Assembly (NCBI GenBank): GCA_036504445.1
Contig: DASXVE010000009.1
Coordinates: forward strand, 25,113 to 89,112
Source of the DNA: Candidatus Aquicultor sp.
Lineage (GTDB): Bacteria; Actinomycetota; Aquicultoria; Aquicultorales; Aquicultoraceae
Reading direction: 5' to 3'
DNA length: 64,000 bases
Below, one piece after another: positions 17,206-27,176 of this stretch (the first letter of the stretch is position 1; each line of letters begins with the position of its first letter). A model generated the notes under the pieces. It ran no database searches. It saw only the letters and a program-made list of their open reading frames with translations, and was not told where the DNA came from. The translations under genes were made by a program, and so were the position numbers.

Positions 17206-17315
17206 CTAAAACCTTCCGCCAAACGTTTCATGGTCTCATTTTCGCCGCCGGGGTAGAGGTGATGGTAAATATCCCAGGTGATTTTTGCCGAGATCAAGTA
17301 GCCAAATTTCGGCCT
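17184..17315 (-). pseudogene. Unidentified 43-codon coding fragment
   Basis: An open stretch between stops reads PKFGYLISAKITWDIYHHLY and then PGGENETMKRLAEGF before TGA. The composition is protein-like, but both ends are missing and I cannot assign a family. It abuts and overlaps the DUF3052 remnant, suggesting a deletion fused two broken genes. Confidence 0.35.
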
Positions 17316-17378
17316 CTATCTTACAATGACAATTGTCTTATAGTAAGCCATCGAGTAATGCGGCAAGGAGAGATCAGA

Positions 17379-18125
17379 GTGGAACGTGTGAGCTGGCAAA
17401 TCCGCATCAGTCTGGTACTAATCGGTTTATCCGCTGTTTTCTACTGGATTCAATATGAGATATTTCGGGATGCGCACCATATCTTTCTCTTCTTGCTTGG
17501 CGACATAGCCTTTGTTTTTATTGAGGTTATGCTGGTCACCGTTATTATCCACGAGTTAATGGATCAGCGGGACAAAAACGCGAGGCTTCAGAAGCTCAAT
17601 ATTATCATCGGCGCGTTCTTTGATGAGGTTGGGACGAAACTTCTCGCGTACCTCTCGGACTGTGATCCGAAGCTGAACTCCATTAAAGACGAACTAGTCG
17701 TTACTAACGCTTGGACCGAAAAGGATTTCAAGGCTACCAGCGAGCGTCTTAAAAAGTACGACTACGATGTGCAAATCGGTAAAGTCGATTTGGAGCATGT
17801 GCGTGATCTGCTGTCCAACGAGCGAGATATATTATTGCGATTGCTCGAAAACCCAAACATACTGGAACACGCAAAGTTTACCGAGCTCCTTCAGGCAATC
17901 TTTCATTTGAACAGCGAACTTATCGCCAGGGATACTCTGCATATGATGACGGAAGTCGATCTTGAGCACCTCGCCGGAGATATTAAACGGGTATACGGTT
18001 ATATAGTAGACCAGTGGCTTGCATATATGCTCTATTTGAAAAACAATTACCCCTACCTGTTTTCTCTCGCGATGCGGCAGAACCCTTTTGATCAGAATGC
18101 ATCACCCGTTGTGGTTGAGGCATAG
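17379..18125 (+). CDS. Membrane protein with two N-terminal helices, unknown function
   Basis: The 248-residue protein has two hydrophobic helices (ISLVLIGLSAVFYWIQYEI and IFLFLLGDIAFVFIEVMLVT) in the first 60 residues. A largely helical, charged cytoplasmic region of about 180 residues follows (for example LLSNERDILLRLLENPNILE). The GTG at 17379 is chosen because AAGGAGAG lies six bases upstream and the membrane segment follows directly; an ATG 21 bases upstream is possible. Proteins with this layout recur in Actinobacteria and Chloroflexi without a known role. No operon partner is evident. Confidence 0.6.
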   Translation: MERVSWQIRISLVLIGLSAVFYWIQYEIFRDAHHIFLFLLGDIAFVFIEVMLVTVIIHELMDQRDKNARLQKLNIIIGAFFDEVGTKLLAYLSDCDPKLNSIKDELVVTNAWTEKDFKATSERLKKYDYDVQIGKVDLEHVRDLLSNERDILLRLLENPNILEHAKFTELLQAIFHLNSELIARDTLHMMTEVDLEHLAGDIKRVYGYIVDQWLAYMLYLKNNYPYLFSLAMRQNPFDQNASPVVVEA

Positions 18126-18182
18126 CAGGCTCTTGCATATCACTTGATAAGATGTACGTCTTCTGCTAAGCTTATATCGTCA

Positions 18183-18341
18183 ACAAAGGGGAGTAGCTAG
18201 TCTCACGGCTCTAGGCCGATGAGGCGATGCGGTCGTCAATACGGATAATAATCCCGGCCGTATCTAGGTTAATCCAATAAGCGAGACCTTTGGCGAGTAA
18301 TTTATTACTTATTAATAATTACTGGCCAAAGGTCTTTTTTT
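18183..18341 (+). promoter_or_regulatory. yybP-ykoY family (manganese) riboswitch with terminator
   Basis: The conserved yybP-ykoY blocks occur in order: AAAGGGGAGTAGC (18185-18197), GTCGTCAATACGG (18233-18245) and CGAGACC (18282-18288). The last block runs into AGACCTTTGGC (18284-18294), which pairs perfectly with GCCAAAGGTCT (18325-18335) followed by seven T residues, a Rho-independent terminator. Known members sense Mn2+ and turn genes on when it is high. The first gene downstream is htpX, starting at 18380, so this would be a metal-controlled expression platform for the protease. Confidence 0.85.
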
Positions 18342-18379
18342 GTTGGATGTGCGTTTACATAATGAAAGGGATGGGTGCG

Positions 18380-19222
18380 ATGAATATACTTAAGACGTTT
18401 TTGCTCCTGGGGTTGCTGTCGGCTTTGATGGTGACTTTAGGCAACATGTTCGGCGGCCAGACCGGAATGCTCATCATGTTGGTAATTTCATTAGGGATGA
18501 ACTTCTTCAGCTACTGGTTTTCCGACAAAATGGTCATCAAAATGACCAGGGCAAAACCGTTAGATAGGAAGGATGCCCCCGAGGTTTACCAAATGGTCGA
18601 AGAGATTTCAAAAAGTGCTAATATCCCGGTTCCCAAGCTCTACGTGACTGGCGATATGCAGCCGAATGCTTTTGCGACCGGCAGGAATCCAAAACATGCT
18701 TCTGTGGTCGTAACGAGAGGCCTTTTGGATTTGCTGGATAGAAATGAACTCGCGGGCGTGCTTGCCCACGAGATTGCCCACATCAGGAATCGGGACATTC
18801 TAATCGGTTCAATCGCTGCTATGATGGCCGGTGTCATCTCGTTTATTGCGCAAATGGCACAATGGGCGGCCATATTTGGCGGTTCCAGCGACGAGGATGA
18901 GGGCGGCGGTATTTTCGGAGTTCTGATAATGGCTACTGTTGCCCCGATCGCCGCTCTGCTCATTCAGATGGCGATATCCAGATCACGCGAATTTCATGCA
19001 GATGCAACTGGAGCGCGTTTTGTTAGAGATACCCAGGGCTTATCAAGTGCCCTTAAGAAATTGGAGTTTGCTTCACAGAGAATCCCGTTACAGTCTGCAA
19101 ACCCCTCAACCGCGCACATGTATATTAGCAACCCGCTCAGAGGTGGAGGATTAATGTCGCTGTTTAGCACCCACCCGGCCACGCAGATGCGTGTTGAGCG
19201 TTTACAGCAGATTAAGTTATAA
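18380..19222 (+). CDS. htpX: HtpX-type membrane zinc metalloprotease
   Basis: The 280-residue protein is an M48B HtpX protease that degrades damaged membrane proteins. Two membrane helices lie before residue 45, the zinc motif HEIAH is at residues 130-134 (GVLAHEIAHIRNRD), two more helices follow, and the third-ligand region is RSREFHADATGARFV. Length matches the family. ATG 18380 is preferred over ATG 18371 and 18362 because AAAGGG lies ten bases upstream and MNILKTFLLLG is a typical start. It lies directly behind the manganese-type riboswitch, which is an unusual regulator for htpX. Confidence 0.9.
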   Translation: MNILKTFLLLGLLSALMVTLGNMFGGQTGMLIMLVISLGMNFFSYWFSDKMVIKMTRAKPLDRKDAPEVYQMVEEISKSANIPVPKLYVTGDMQPNAFATGRNPKHASVVVTRGLLDLLDRNELAGVLAHEIAHIRNRDILIGSIAAMMAGVISFIAQMAQWAAIFGGSSDEDEGGGIFGVLIMATVAPIAALLIQMAISRSREFHADATGARFVRDTQGLSSALKKLEFASQRIPLQSANPSTAHMYISNPLRGGGLMSLFSTHPATQMRVERLQQIKL

Positions 19223-19391
19223 CAACAAAGCGCTTATAGCATCTCTTTTATCTACTGTGAAATGCCGGTAATACAAAAATTTGGACATATTGGACATATA
19301 ATCAGAGAGAAGCACGCGGACGACCGTATGGGCTAGTTTGCATATTAATAGCACTTGGGACAATATCACAAAATCATAGGGTACTTGGCAT

Positions 19392-22082
19392 ATGCGAAGA
19401 TTAAGCATTACCCGGAAGCTTATTATCATCTATCTTGTTATAGCTATTCCCCTGATAGCTATAACAACAATCGTCTACATCAGCTGGTATCAAGGCAGGG
19501 TTGAGCGAGTCCTACTGGAGCGCAACGAGATCGCAAGCCTTGCCGGCACAAGTTTTTTATTGCATATCCGTGAGCTCGGGCGCTCGATGGAGTTTGTGAG
19601 CGAACCGATTATTACTAACCGGTTTCCACCACCGGAAGCAGCTGCTTCACTGTCCGTATTGCTTCCCGATTATCCAATAGATTACGCATTAATCACAAAT
19701 CAACAAGGGATAGTGACCGCTTCAACCGATACTCGCTTTATTGGGCAAAATCTTTCCAAGAACCCGGCATTTGCGACGATCATTAATAGTAGTAAGCTGA
19801 CCGGTATCGCACCCAGTGAGAAGATTAACGACAGAGTCGGATTTTACGTTGCTCAAGCCATAAAACGTAATGGGCAGCTTCAAGGGATAACCGCTTCGTT
19901 TGTCGATGTTTCGAAACTCGGTAGCGAACTACCTAAGATCCCGTCTGGAGGCATAAATATCGTAGATTCAAGCGATCGCCTCGTATATCAAAGCCAGTTT
20001 CCCGATCTTGCGCTAACCAGACCGTATTGGGGTAAGTATGATTTTGTCCGGGCTGCGCTCTCCGGCAGAAGCGCATCTTCCACCACGTGGGTATTTCCAG
20101 TTACTCATCAAGTTAGATTTGTGGCTGAAGTCCCGATACCGGAGATAGGCTGGGCTGCGGGTTCCGGTATGGATAGAAGTGTTGCACTGGCACCGGTGAA
20201 TCGAATCGCATTTATGTCGGCGTTCGCGGTTTTTATATTCTTAACAGTGGCTTTTGCGGTAAGCATCTATGTTGCGCGTGGCATCGTTAGCTCACTCGCT
20301 ACTCTCGTTAGTAAAGCACGAGCAGTAGGAGAAGGACGTTTTGATGATCCGGTGATTCTGACAACCGGCGACGAGGTTGAAGCGGTGGCTCGCTCACTTG
20401 ATACTGCGAGGCTCAACCTTAAGCACACGGTCGAAGAGCTGCGAAAAGCGCGCGATGAGTTAGAGATACGGGTTAGAGAGCGAACCGCCGAGCTCTCGGA
20501 TATTACAACGAGAATGCAGTCACTTCTCGAATCAACGGATGAAGGCATTTATGGGATAGACACCAACGAGCGTTGCACGCTTTTTAACAGATCGGCAACA
20601 AAGATGACCGGATATGAATCTGAAGAAATGCTAGGGAAATCTGTCCACGACCTAATTCACTATAAGCACAATAATGGTTCACCTTATCCTCTGAAGGAGT
20701 GCCCGATCTTTCTAACAACCATGGTGGGGCAAGGTAAACGGATCGATACGGAGGTCTTTTGGCGAAAGGACGGGACGGCATTCCCGGTCGAGTATTCATC
20801 GAATCCAATTATTGAAGAGGGGGTAATTAAAGGGGCTGTTGTCGCCTTCACCGATATAACGGAGCGCAAGAAAGCAGAAGAGCTTAGCAATGCGCTCGAT
20901 GATATCAACGCCGCTATAAGCTCTATCCTGGATATTAACGAGATCATGAGAAGGGTTGTTGCGGAGGCCGCTCAAGCAATAGGCGCCGAATCAAGCATAA
21001 TATTTTTACGTGCCGATGACCGCTGGGTTGCCCGGTATAGTTACAGATACCCTGAAGATATTGTTGATAGGGAATTTACCGACGAGGAACTTACCTATCC
21101 ATCGATTGTCGCCAAGACCGGAGAGATTCTTGTAGTTGAGGATACGCATAAGGATGCATCTACGGTTCCCGAGATTGTAAAACGTTACGGCATTAAATCA
21201 TGTATATGCGTCCCCCTCCAGGTTAAGCAGAATGTTATCGGCGTTTTAACTATCAGCTACTTCTCGACCCCGGTTCCCTTTACCCGGGCACAGATTGATT
21301 CTGCATCTAAACTTGCCGCAACAATCTCCCTTGCTTTAGAAAACGCCCGACTTTATGAGACCGAACGACACATCGCCGATACACTGCAAGAAGCTCTGCT
21401 CATCCTCCCGCAAGAGATTAAAGGCATTAGCTCTGGGTCCCTGTACCGATCGGCTTCTGAAGCCGCTAAGGTCGGCGGTGATTTCTATGATCTCTTCGAG
21501 CTGGAGCACGAGAGGGTCGGTATAGTTGTAGGGGACGTCTCGGGCAAGGGGCTTGAAGCGTCCACTTTAACCTCAATCACAAAAAACACGCTCAAGGCAT
21601 ACGCGTATGAGGAGGATTCTCCCTCTGCGGTTGTGGCAAAGACCAATGATGTGATCACGAAGGAATCCTCATCCGGTTCTTTTATAACATTATTTTTCGG
21701 GATATTAGAACTGGCGACGGGGAACCTTACCTACTGCAACGCAGGACATCCTGCGCCGATTATTAAGCGAGGTAAATCCGACCCTTTATTGCTGATAGCC
21801 AATTCGCCGGTTATCGGCGCGTTTCTCGACTTAAGCTATACCGATGAGCATAGCATGCTTGAGAAAACAGATATCTTAATCCTCTATACCGATGGCGTGA
21901 TTGAGGCGAGATGCCCTGATGGCTTCTTGGGCGAGGCGCGGCTCGTAGCATTAGTAAAAGAGCCGGAGTCCGTATCTGCGAAAGATCTACCCCGGTTCGT
22001 TTTTAATGCTGTTATGGACTGCACTGGTAACGCTTTGTCAGATGATATCGCCATTCTTGCCGTTTCAATCGCTTCCGAGTGA
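19392..22082 (+). CDS. Sensor-type PP2C (SpoIIE-like) phosphatase: Cache-HAMP-PAS-GAF-PP2C
   Basis: The 896-residue membrane protein has a first helix at residues 9-30 and an extracellular Cache-like sensor to about 275. A second helix and a HAMP linker follow (ARGIVSSLATLVSKARAVGE). Next come a PAS domain (about 375-490, STDEGIYGIDTNERCTLFNR), a GAF domain (about 510-660), and a C-terminal SpoIIE/RsbU PP2C phosphatase (KVGGDFYDLFEL, VGDVSGKGLEAS, NAGHPAP, YTDGVIEAR, SDDIAIL). The aspartates of the metal centre are present. Such proteins dephosphorylate STAS antagonists. A second phosphatase at 28931 shares the PAS-GAF-PP2C half. No STAS gene is adjacent, so the target must be encoded elsewhere. 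Confidence 0.88.
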   Translation: MRRLSITRKLIIIYLVIAIPLIAITTIVYISWYQGRVERVLLERNEIASLAGTSFLLHIRELGRSMEFVSEPIITNRFPPPEAAASLSVLLPDYPIDYALITNQQGIVTASTDTRFIGQNLSKNPAFATIINSSKLTGIAPSEKINDRVGFYVAQAIKRNGQLQGITASFVDVSKLGSELPKIPSGGINIVDSSDRLVYQSQFPDLALTRPYWGKYDFVRAALSGRSASSTTWVFPVTHQVRFVAEVPIPEIGWAAGSGMDRSVALAPVNRIAFMSAFAVFIFLTVAFAVSIYVARGIVSSLATLVSKARAVGEGRFDDPVILTTGDEVEAVARSLDTARLNLKHTVEELRKARDELEIRVRERTAELSDITTRMQSLLESTDEGIYGIDTNERCTLFNRSATKMTGYESEEMLGKSVHDLIHYKHNNGSPYPLKECPIFLTTMVGQGKRIDTEVFWRKDGTAFPVEYSSNPIIEEGVIKGAVVAFTDITERKKAEELSNALDDINAAISSILDINEIMRRVVAEAAQAIGAESSIIFLRADDRWVARYSYRYPEDIVDREFTDEELTYPSIVAKTGEILVVEDTHKDASTVPEIVKRYGIKSCICVPLQVKQNVIGVLTISYFSTPVPFTRAQIDSASKLAATISLALENARLYETERHIADTLQEALLILPQEIKGISSGSLYRSASEAAKVGGDFYDLFELEHERVGIVVGDVSGKGLEASTLTSITKNTLKAYAYEEDSPSAVVAKTNDVITKESSSGSFITLFFGILELATGNLTYCNAGHPAPIIKRGKSDPLLLIANSPVIGAFLDLSYTDEHSMLEKTDILILYTDGVIEARCPDGFLGEARLVALVKEPESVSAKDLPRFVFNAVMDCTGNALSDDIAILAVSIASE

Positions 22083-22116
22083 CGGGTCTCGGAGAGCTCG
22101 TAGCGCTCTTCTTGTG

Positions 22117-24678
22117 CTATATAAGCTCGTGTCGCCGGTAGAACCACGATTTTACTACCTGGACAAGGCCGAGATAGGTTATTGTAAGAACAATAATCGC
22201 CGCAATCAGCAAAGGCGGCATCGGGGCGAAGCCCAGGATGGGCCCGATTGCCGTATAAGGCAGCAAAAATGCAATTATGACAATAGCTAGAACGGTTATC
22301 ATTAATTGCCTACTAGGCCTACTGCTCAGAGGATTGGCGGCTGTTCGTATAACGAAAACTACGAGGGTTTGCGTTGCTAGCGATTCCACAAACCAACCGG
22401 TGTGAAAAAGAGTCTCGTTCGCTCGAAAAACGAAGAGCAACGCACCGAAGGTTAAGAAGTCATAAATCGAGCTTATCGGGCCGATAATAACCATAAACTG
22501 CCTGATAAAGTGAATTCGCCAGCGTTTTGGTCTGCGCAAAAGGGCTCGATCGACGTTGTCGCTAGGAATGCTTGTTTGCGAGGTATCGTAGAGTAAATTG
22601 TTGAGAAGTATTTGCGTGGGGAGCATGGGAAGGAACGGCAAGAAAAGGGACGCAGCCGCCATACTGAACATGTTCCCAAAATTAGAACTTGTCCCCATTA
22701 TGATGTACTTCATTATGTTAGCAAAACTTCGTCGTCCTTCCACTACCCCGTCATGCAGTACCGCTAAATCCTTTTCGAGAAGGACGATATTGGCCGCGTC
22801 TTTTGCAACATCAACCGCGTTAACGACGGATATACCGATATCAGCAGCGTGTATTGACGGAGCATCATTAATGCCGTCACCAAGAAATCCCACAACCCAG
22901 CCGTGAGATTTAAGCGCAGTAATTACTCGATTCTTCTGCCCGGGGGACGCCCGCGCAAAGATAGCACCGTGCTCGGCATTGTACGCCAAGGCAGCATCAT
23001 CCATCGCATCAACTTCGGTTCCGACGACTACTCGATCTGCGGGAAGGCCAACGTCGCGAGCTATCTTCTGGGTTACGTACTCATTATCACCGGTCATAAT
23101 GAGGACCGAGATGCCGTCTTGAGCCAAGGTTTCAAGGGTACGGTTAATGTCTTCTTTGGGCGGATCAAGAAAAGCGGCAAAGCCAACCAGCGTCTCGTCT
23201 TGCTCGTCCTGCTTGCTGTACGCATCCCGCTTTGGAACTGTTTTTTGAGCTACGCCGAGCACGCGATAACCATCCATGCTAAGCTTGCGATAGGTCTCTT
23301 CGGCTATACTTAGGCGAGTGGCGTTGAACGGCACTGTTTTGCCGCTGAGCTGTGCGGTGCTGCAAATCTCAAAAACGCTCTCGACCGCGCCTTTGGTTAT
23401 CAGTAAGCGCTCGCTATTATGCTCAACGACGACCGAGAGCCTTCTGCGTTCGAAATCAAAGGGAATCTCGGCGACCTTAGCGTACTCGTTGATGTCGAGG
23501 TTTCCGTGCTTGAGGATTGCGCTGTCCAACGGGCTTTTCACGCCGGTCTCGAAGAAGCTGTTAAGATAGATTATGCGCAGGATACCGTCATCTTCCTCAC
23601 CTTCTACGTTAACATGGTGTTCGAGAACCACTTCGCCCAGGGTTAATGTACCTGTTTTGTCGCTGCATAATATCTCCATGCTGCCGAAATTCTCGATGGA
23701 TGCCAGTTGTTTTACGATTACCTTCTTTGAGGCCATGCGTTTTGCACCTTGCGCCAGGGTAACAGAGAGAATGACGGGCAGAAGCTCGGGGGTAAGGCCT
23801 ACGGCAAGCGCGATCGCGAAGAGGAGCGATTCGAGAATGGGACGCTTAAAAAGAACATTAACCGCAAAGACAAAAAGCACGAGTAATATGATCACGCGTA
23901 TAATGAGAAAGCTGAAGCCGGCTATGCCCCGGTCGAATTCCGTCTCCGGCTCGCGCTCGGCAAGTCGCTCGGCAATTCCGCCAAATTCGGTAGCGAGCCC
24001 GGTATGAACGACTACAGCGGTGGCGATTCCGCTTTGTGCCGCGGTTCCGAGAAATACGCTGTTAGAAGCATCGGTTATGCCATGCACGCCGGGGGGCAGA
24101 TCGGCGGCAGTTTTCTCTACAGGCAACGATTCACCGGTCAACGCGGATTCCCGCACAAAAAGGTCATTTGCTTCCAGCAAGCGCGCATCCGCCGGCACTA
24201 AACTACCGGCATAAAGCTTTATAATGTCTCCCGGCGCCAGGTCTTCGACCGGCAGTTCCCGCTCTTTTCCATCGCGAACAACGGTTGTTGTGAGCGCCAC
24301 TTGTTGACGCAGGCTTTCTGTAGCGTGTTGCGCCTGAAATACCTGATAGAAGTTAAGCGTTACGCTTAGCACGACCATTGCAATGATGATACTTGCGCTG
24401 ATTCTTTCGCCGACCGCAAAAGATACAATGCTTGCAGCTATCAAGGCAATGACGAGGGGGTTAAGGAAGAACCGCAAGAATTCAAAAACTGCCGAGAAGC
24501 GATGCTCTTTGGCAACCGAATTAGGGCCAACAATCTGCAACCTGTGCTGCACTTCAGTTGTTGACAGGCCTTGTGGCGTGGTGGCAAGCGGTGGCAATAG
24601 CTCACCTAACGGTATAATCCAGAAATCGTTTTGTATCTTATACCATGCGTCTGAACGCGGGGCGATGGCGGCAGCCAT
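22117..24678 (-). CDS. Mg2+-transporting P-type ATPase (MgtA/MgtB-like)
   Basis: The 853-residue protein is a P-type ATPase. The phosphorylation motif CSDKTGTLTLGEVVLEHH lies near residue 340, with the TGES loop (ALTGESLPVEK), GDGINDAPS hinge motif and about ten membrane helices. The N-terminal LSTTEVQHRLQIVGPN segment and the C-terminal helices (NNLLYDTSQTSIPSDNVD) are typical of P3B magnesium importers. ATG 24678 fits the AAAAAGG site better than the GTG two codons upstream. It faces the sensor phosphatase tail to tail with 34 bases between. The substrate assignment rests on family resemblance. Confidence 0.88.
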   Translation of the reverse strand: MAAAIAPRSDAWYKIQNDFWIIPLGELLPPLATTPQGLSTTEVQHRLQIVGPNSVAKEHRFSAVFEFLRFFLNPLVIALIAASIVSFAVGERISASIIIAMVVLSVTLNFYQVFQAQHATESLRQQVALTTTVVRDGKERELPVEDLAPGDIIKLYAGSLVPADARLLEANDLFVRESALTGESLPVEKTAADLPPGVHGITDASNSVFLGTAAQSGIATAVVVHTGLATEFGGIAERLAEREPETEFDRGIAGFSFLIIRVIILLVLFVFAVNVLFKRPILESLLFAIALAVGLTPELLPVILSVTLAQGAKRMASKKVIVKQLASIENFGSMEILCSDKTGTLTLGEVVLEHHVNVEGEEDDGILRIIYLNSFFETGVKSPLDSAILKHGNLDINEYAKVAEIPFDFERRRLSVVVEHNSERLLITKGAVESVFEICSTAQLSGKTVPFNATRLSIAEETYRKLSMDGYRVLGVAQKTVPKRDAYSKQDEQDETLVGFAAFLDPPKEDINRTLETLAQDGISVLIMTGDNEYVTQKIARDVGLPADRVVVGTEVDAMDDAALAYNAEHGAIFARASPGQKNRVITALKSHGWVVGFLGDGINDAPSIHAADIGISVVNAVDVAKDAANIVLLEKDLAVLHDGVVEGRRSFANIMKYIIMGTSSNFGNMFSMAAASLFLPFLPMLPTQILLNNLLYDTSQTSIPSDNVDRALLRRPKRWRIHFIRQFMVIIGPISSIYDFLTFGALLFVFRANETLFHTGWFVESLATQTLVVFVIRTAANPLSSRPSRQLMITVLAIVIIAFLLPYTAIGPILGFAPMPPLLIAAIIVLTITYLGLVQVVKSWFYRRHELI

Positions 24679-24802
24679 GTACACGACCTTTTTCTATACA
24701 TTATTAGCCCACTTTATACCCGTAATTATCAATTACTGCTCACGGGGTTTGAATATCGTGTATAATGCTTAGATGCTTGAATTATTAAAAAGGAATCTAT
24801 AG

Positions 24803-25363
24803 ATGCTGGCATTCGTATCATCGCTGTTTTTTATCTTTATCGCCGAGATGGGTGACAAAACCCAGCTTGTAGCCCTCTCATTTGCAACTAAGCACAAGGC
24901 TTTAAAAGTCATTACCGGCATTTTTATTGCGACGATTTTAGTACATTTGCTCTCCGTTGTTATCGGAGAACAGACCAGTGCCTTTATCCCGATGCAGTAC
25001 TTAAAAGTGCTCATTGGTCTCTCGTTTATCGGCTTTGGTATCTGGACGCTGCGAGGCGATACCTATGAAGAAGGGGAAGAGAAGAAACGCAGATTTGGGC
25101 CGGTTATGACCGTCGGCGTTGCATTCTTCCTGGCTGAGCTTGGCGATAAAACCCAGCTCGCAACGATATCCCTTGCGGCTCAGTATCATTCATTTATACC
25201 GGTCTGGCTAGGCTCCACATTTGGGATGGTTATCGCCGATGGCTTGGCCATCATCGTTGGGGTACTGGCGGGCAAGAAGCTGCCGGAGAAGCTCATTCAA
25301 TACATCTCAGCCGTCATCTTTATTGTCTTTGGCATAGTGACAACTTTTGAAGCAATTGTCTAA
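24803..25363 (+). CDS. UPF0016/TMEM165-GDT1 family cation exporter (probably Mn2+)
   Basis: The 186-residue protein has six hydrophobic segments in two homologous halves, each with the family motif: EMGDKTQLVALSFATKH in the first and ELGDKTQLATISLAAQY in the second. These acidic motifs bind Mn2+ or Ca2+ in the family, and bacterial members (MneA/Mnx) export manganese. AAAGGAA precedes ATG 24803. TATAAT at 24761-24766 could be its -10 element, but no good -35 is visible. With the manganese riboswitch 6.5 kb upstream, it is one of two hints of manganese control in the window; no riboswitch precedes this gene itself. Confidence 0.85.
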   Translation: MLAFVSSLFFIFIAEMGDKTQLVALSFATKHKALKVITGIFIATILVHLLSVVIGEQTSAFIPMQYLKVLIGLSFIGFGIWTLRGDTYEEGEEKKRRFGPVMTVGVAFFLAELGDKTQLATISLAAQYHSFIPVWLGSTFGMVIADGLAIIVGVLAGKKLPEKLIQYISAVIFIVFGIVTTFEAIV

Positions 25364-25507
25364 GAGCAGCACGTCAAATGGTAGCGGAACCCAATTCTCT
25401 AGAGGTCTGCCGTATTAATGAAAAGCGCACGATTTCGGCGGGCTTTACTGAATATATACCCATGAGCTTCCGAGCGTATTCGACTTGCGCACGCACGGCT
25501 TACTCGT

Positions 25508-26428
25508 CTACAAGCTGTTAGTGAACGCAAAAGGAAGAAATGCAACCAGAACCAACATCGGGAAAAGACTCGCCTTGTTGAAGTAGGAAGAGGCCTGCAT
25601 GGAAGATGGATTCAATGCTAATTTAATAGAAGGCGTTCCCATCGACCACACAGTAATGGCTAGCCCCACAAGTTTAGCGGTCAATGAAATCGGCAAAACC
25701 ACCGATGAGGCTACCGTTAGCCAAGCCCCGATAAGAATCATCGTAGCCGAGGTGCGATTGCCGAAAACGCTGGCAACCGTTTTAAGACCGATGCGCCGGT
25801 CGGAGTCGACATCTGCCAGGTCGTTGGCTAGATTGCGCCCGGCCACCTCCCATAAGGCCAGGAACAAGAAAAAGTAGAGAGAGCCCCGGCTTAGCGGCGC
25901 TACGGCAGCCCAGCCCGCAAGCCCTCCCAGCCCAACCATTACTCCGGTAGCGAAGGTCTTAACCCACGAAACGGAGCGCATAGCGCAATAAAGCGTTTCG
26001 AGAACTACGCACCCAAGGAAGATCCATGCGCACAGCGGATTGAGTAGATACGCAAAAAATGCGCTAACAAAACCGGTTCCCAAAACCCAGCTTAGCGCTG
26101 CCACAAACGAGAGTTCTCCGCGTGCCAGCGGATGCTTAAAGACGGCCACCCCGATATCATGTTTGTCCCGTTCTGCTTTGCCGGCTTTGATCGATTTACT
26201 GTCAACCTTGTAATCGAGTAGATCATTCATTGAAAAAACCGCGAGGTAGCCTGTAGTTGCGGCAATAAGCCCCAGGATAATAACGCGGAGGCTTGGCATA
26301 GCGCCCAGCGCGATTATCGCTCCGAGAAGAGGCTGAGACAGCGAGAGCAACGATTGATAGCTCCTGGCCAGGTCGAAAAAGAGCGAAAAGTAACCAAGCT
26401 TCCGGCTCGGTTCGGGCGCAGTTTTCAT
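25508..26428 (-). CDS. UbiA-family prenyltransferase
   Basis: The 306-residue protein has about eight membrane helices and the two aspartate-rich motifs of UbiA enzymes: NDLLDYKVDSKS near residue 68 and NDLADVDSDRRIGLKT near residue 205. These bind Mg2+-prenyl diphosphate and transfer the prenyl group to an aromatic or other acceptor, as in quinone, heme or archaeal-type lipid synthesis. A good ribosome site (GGAGGAAAG) precedes ATG 26428. No quinone-pathway gene is nearby, so the acceptor cannot be inferred. Confidence 0.85.
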   Translation of the reverse strand: MKTAPEPSRKLGYFSLFFDLARSYQSLLSLSQPLLGAIIALGAMPSLRVIILGLIAATTGYLAVFSMNDLLDYKVDSKSIKAGKAERDKHDIGVAVFKHPLARGELSFVAALSWVLGTGFVSAFFAYLLNPLCAWIFLGCVVLETLYCAMRSVSWVKTFATGVMVGLGGLAGWAAVAPLSRGSLYFFLFLALWEVAGRNLANDLADVDSDRRIGLKTVASVFGNRTSATMILIGAWLTVASSVVLPISLTAKLVGLAITVWSMGTPSIKLALNPSSMQASSYFNKASLFPMLVLVAFLPFAFTNSL

Positions 26429-26525
26429 CTTTCCTCCACGTTGCGATAAGCACGGTCTTGTACTTCTATACCCGTGGGATTCGAGTCTGTAACGACTACA
26501 GGCTTAAGCATCTAACGTCTACCCG

Positions 26526-27122
26526 GTGCGTTGCTTAACCTCAATGGTTACCGGGTTTGTTGCTAAGCCGCCTTATGTGGATAATGCCGTTGATAGTGAT
26601 AAACCGTACACCTATCAGGTAACAGCGGTAACCGACAAAGGCGTTGAGAGTGCTAGATCGATTGAGGCTACGGCTACGCCTAAAGCTAAAGGTCCGCCTA
26701 CAACAGTTATAGAACCGGGGAACACAACCACTATAAACCAGAACAATAGCACTAACATAATAAACAACACGACCAATAATACGGTGTTTGTTGATGTTTT
26801 GAACAACGCCTGGTATACCACATATATAACGGAGCTGGTTTCAATTAATGTTATTAGCGGCTATAACGATGGTACCTTTAAGCCTGATGAAGATATTACG
26901 AGAGCCGAATTCGCCAAGATGATTTGCCTGGCTACGGGCTGGGATGCGAAAGCAACGAGAATGTCGTTTCGCGATGTAACCCAGGGCCACCGGGCATGCA
27001 CGTATATCGAATCGGCAAAAGCTCACGGCGTAATAACCGGTTATCCTGATAGAACATTTAAACCAAACAACTCAGCCACCCGGGCAGAAGTATCAAAAAT
27101 TATTGCTTTAGCAATTAATTAA
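26526..27122 (+). pseudogene. SLH-domain surface protein, 3' fragment
   Basis: The frame encodes the end of a fibronectin type III-like domain (DKPYTYQVTAVTDKGVESA), a low-complexity asparagine/threonine linker, and two SLH repeats (SGYNDGTFKPDEDITRAEF and TGYPDRTFKPNNSATRAEV). A third SLH repeat and any signal peptide are missing, and no ribosome site precedes the first ATG codons. It therefore looks like the displaced 3' end of a larger surface-protein gene. The terminator behind it is intact. Confidence 0.6.
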
Positions 27123-27176
27123 CAGAGTGTCTGAAGTCGATTAATAATATTGTGATAAAAACACACAGAACTTGCA

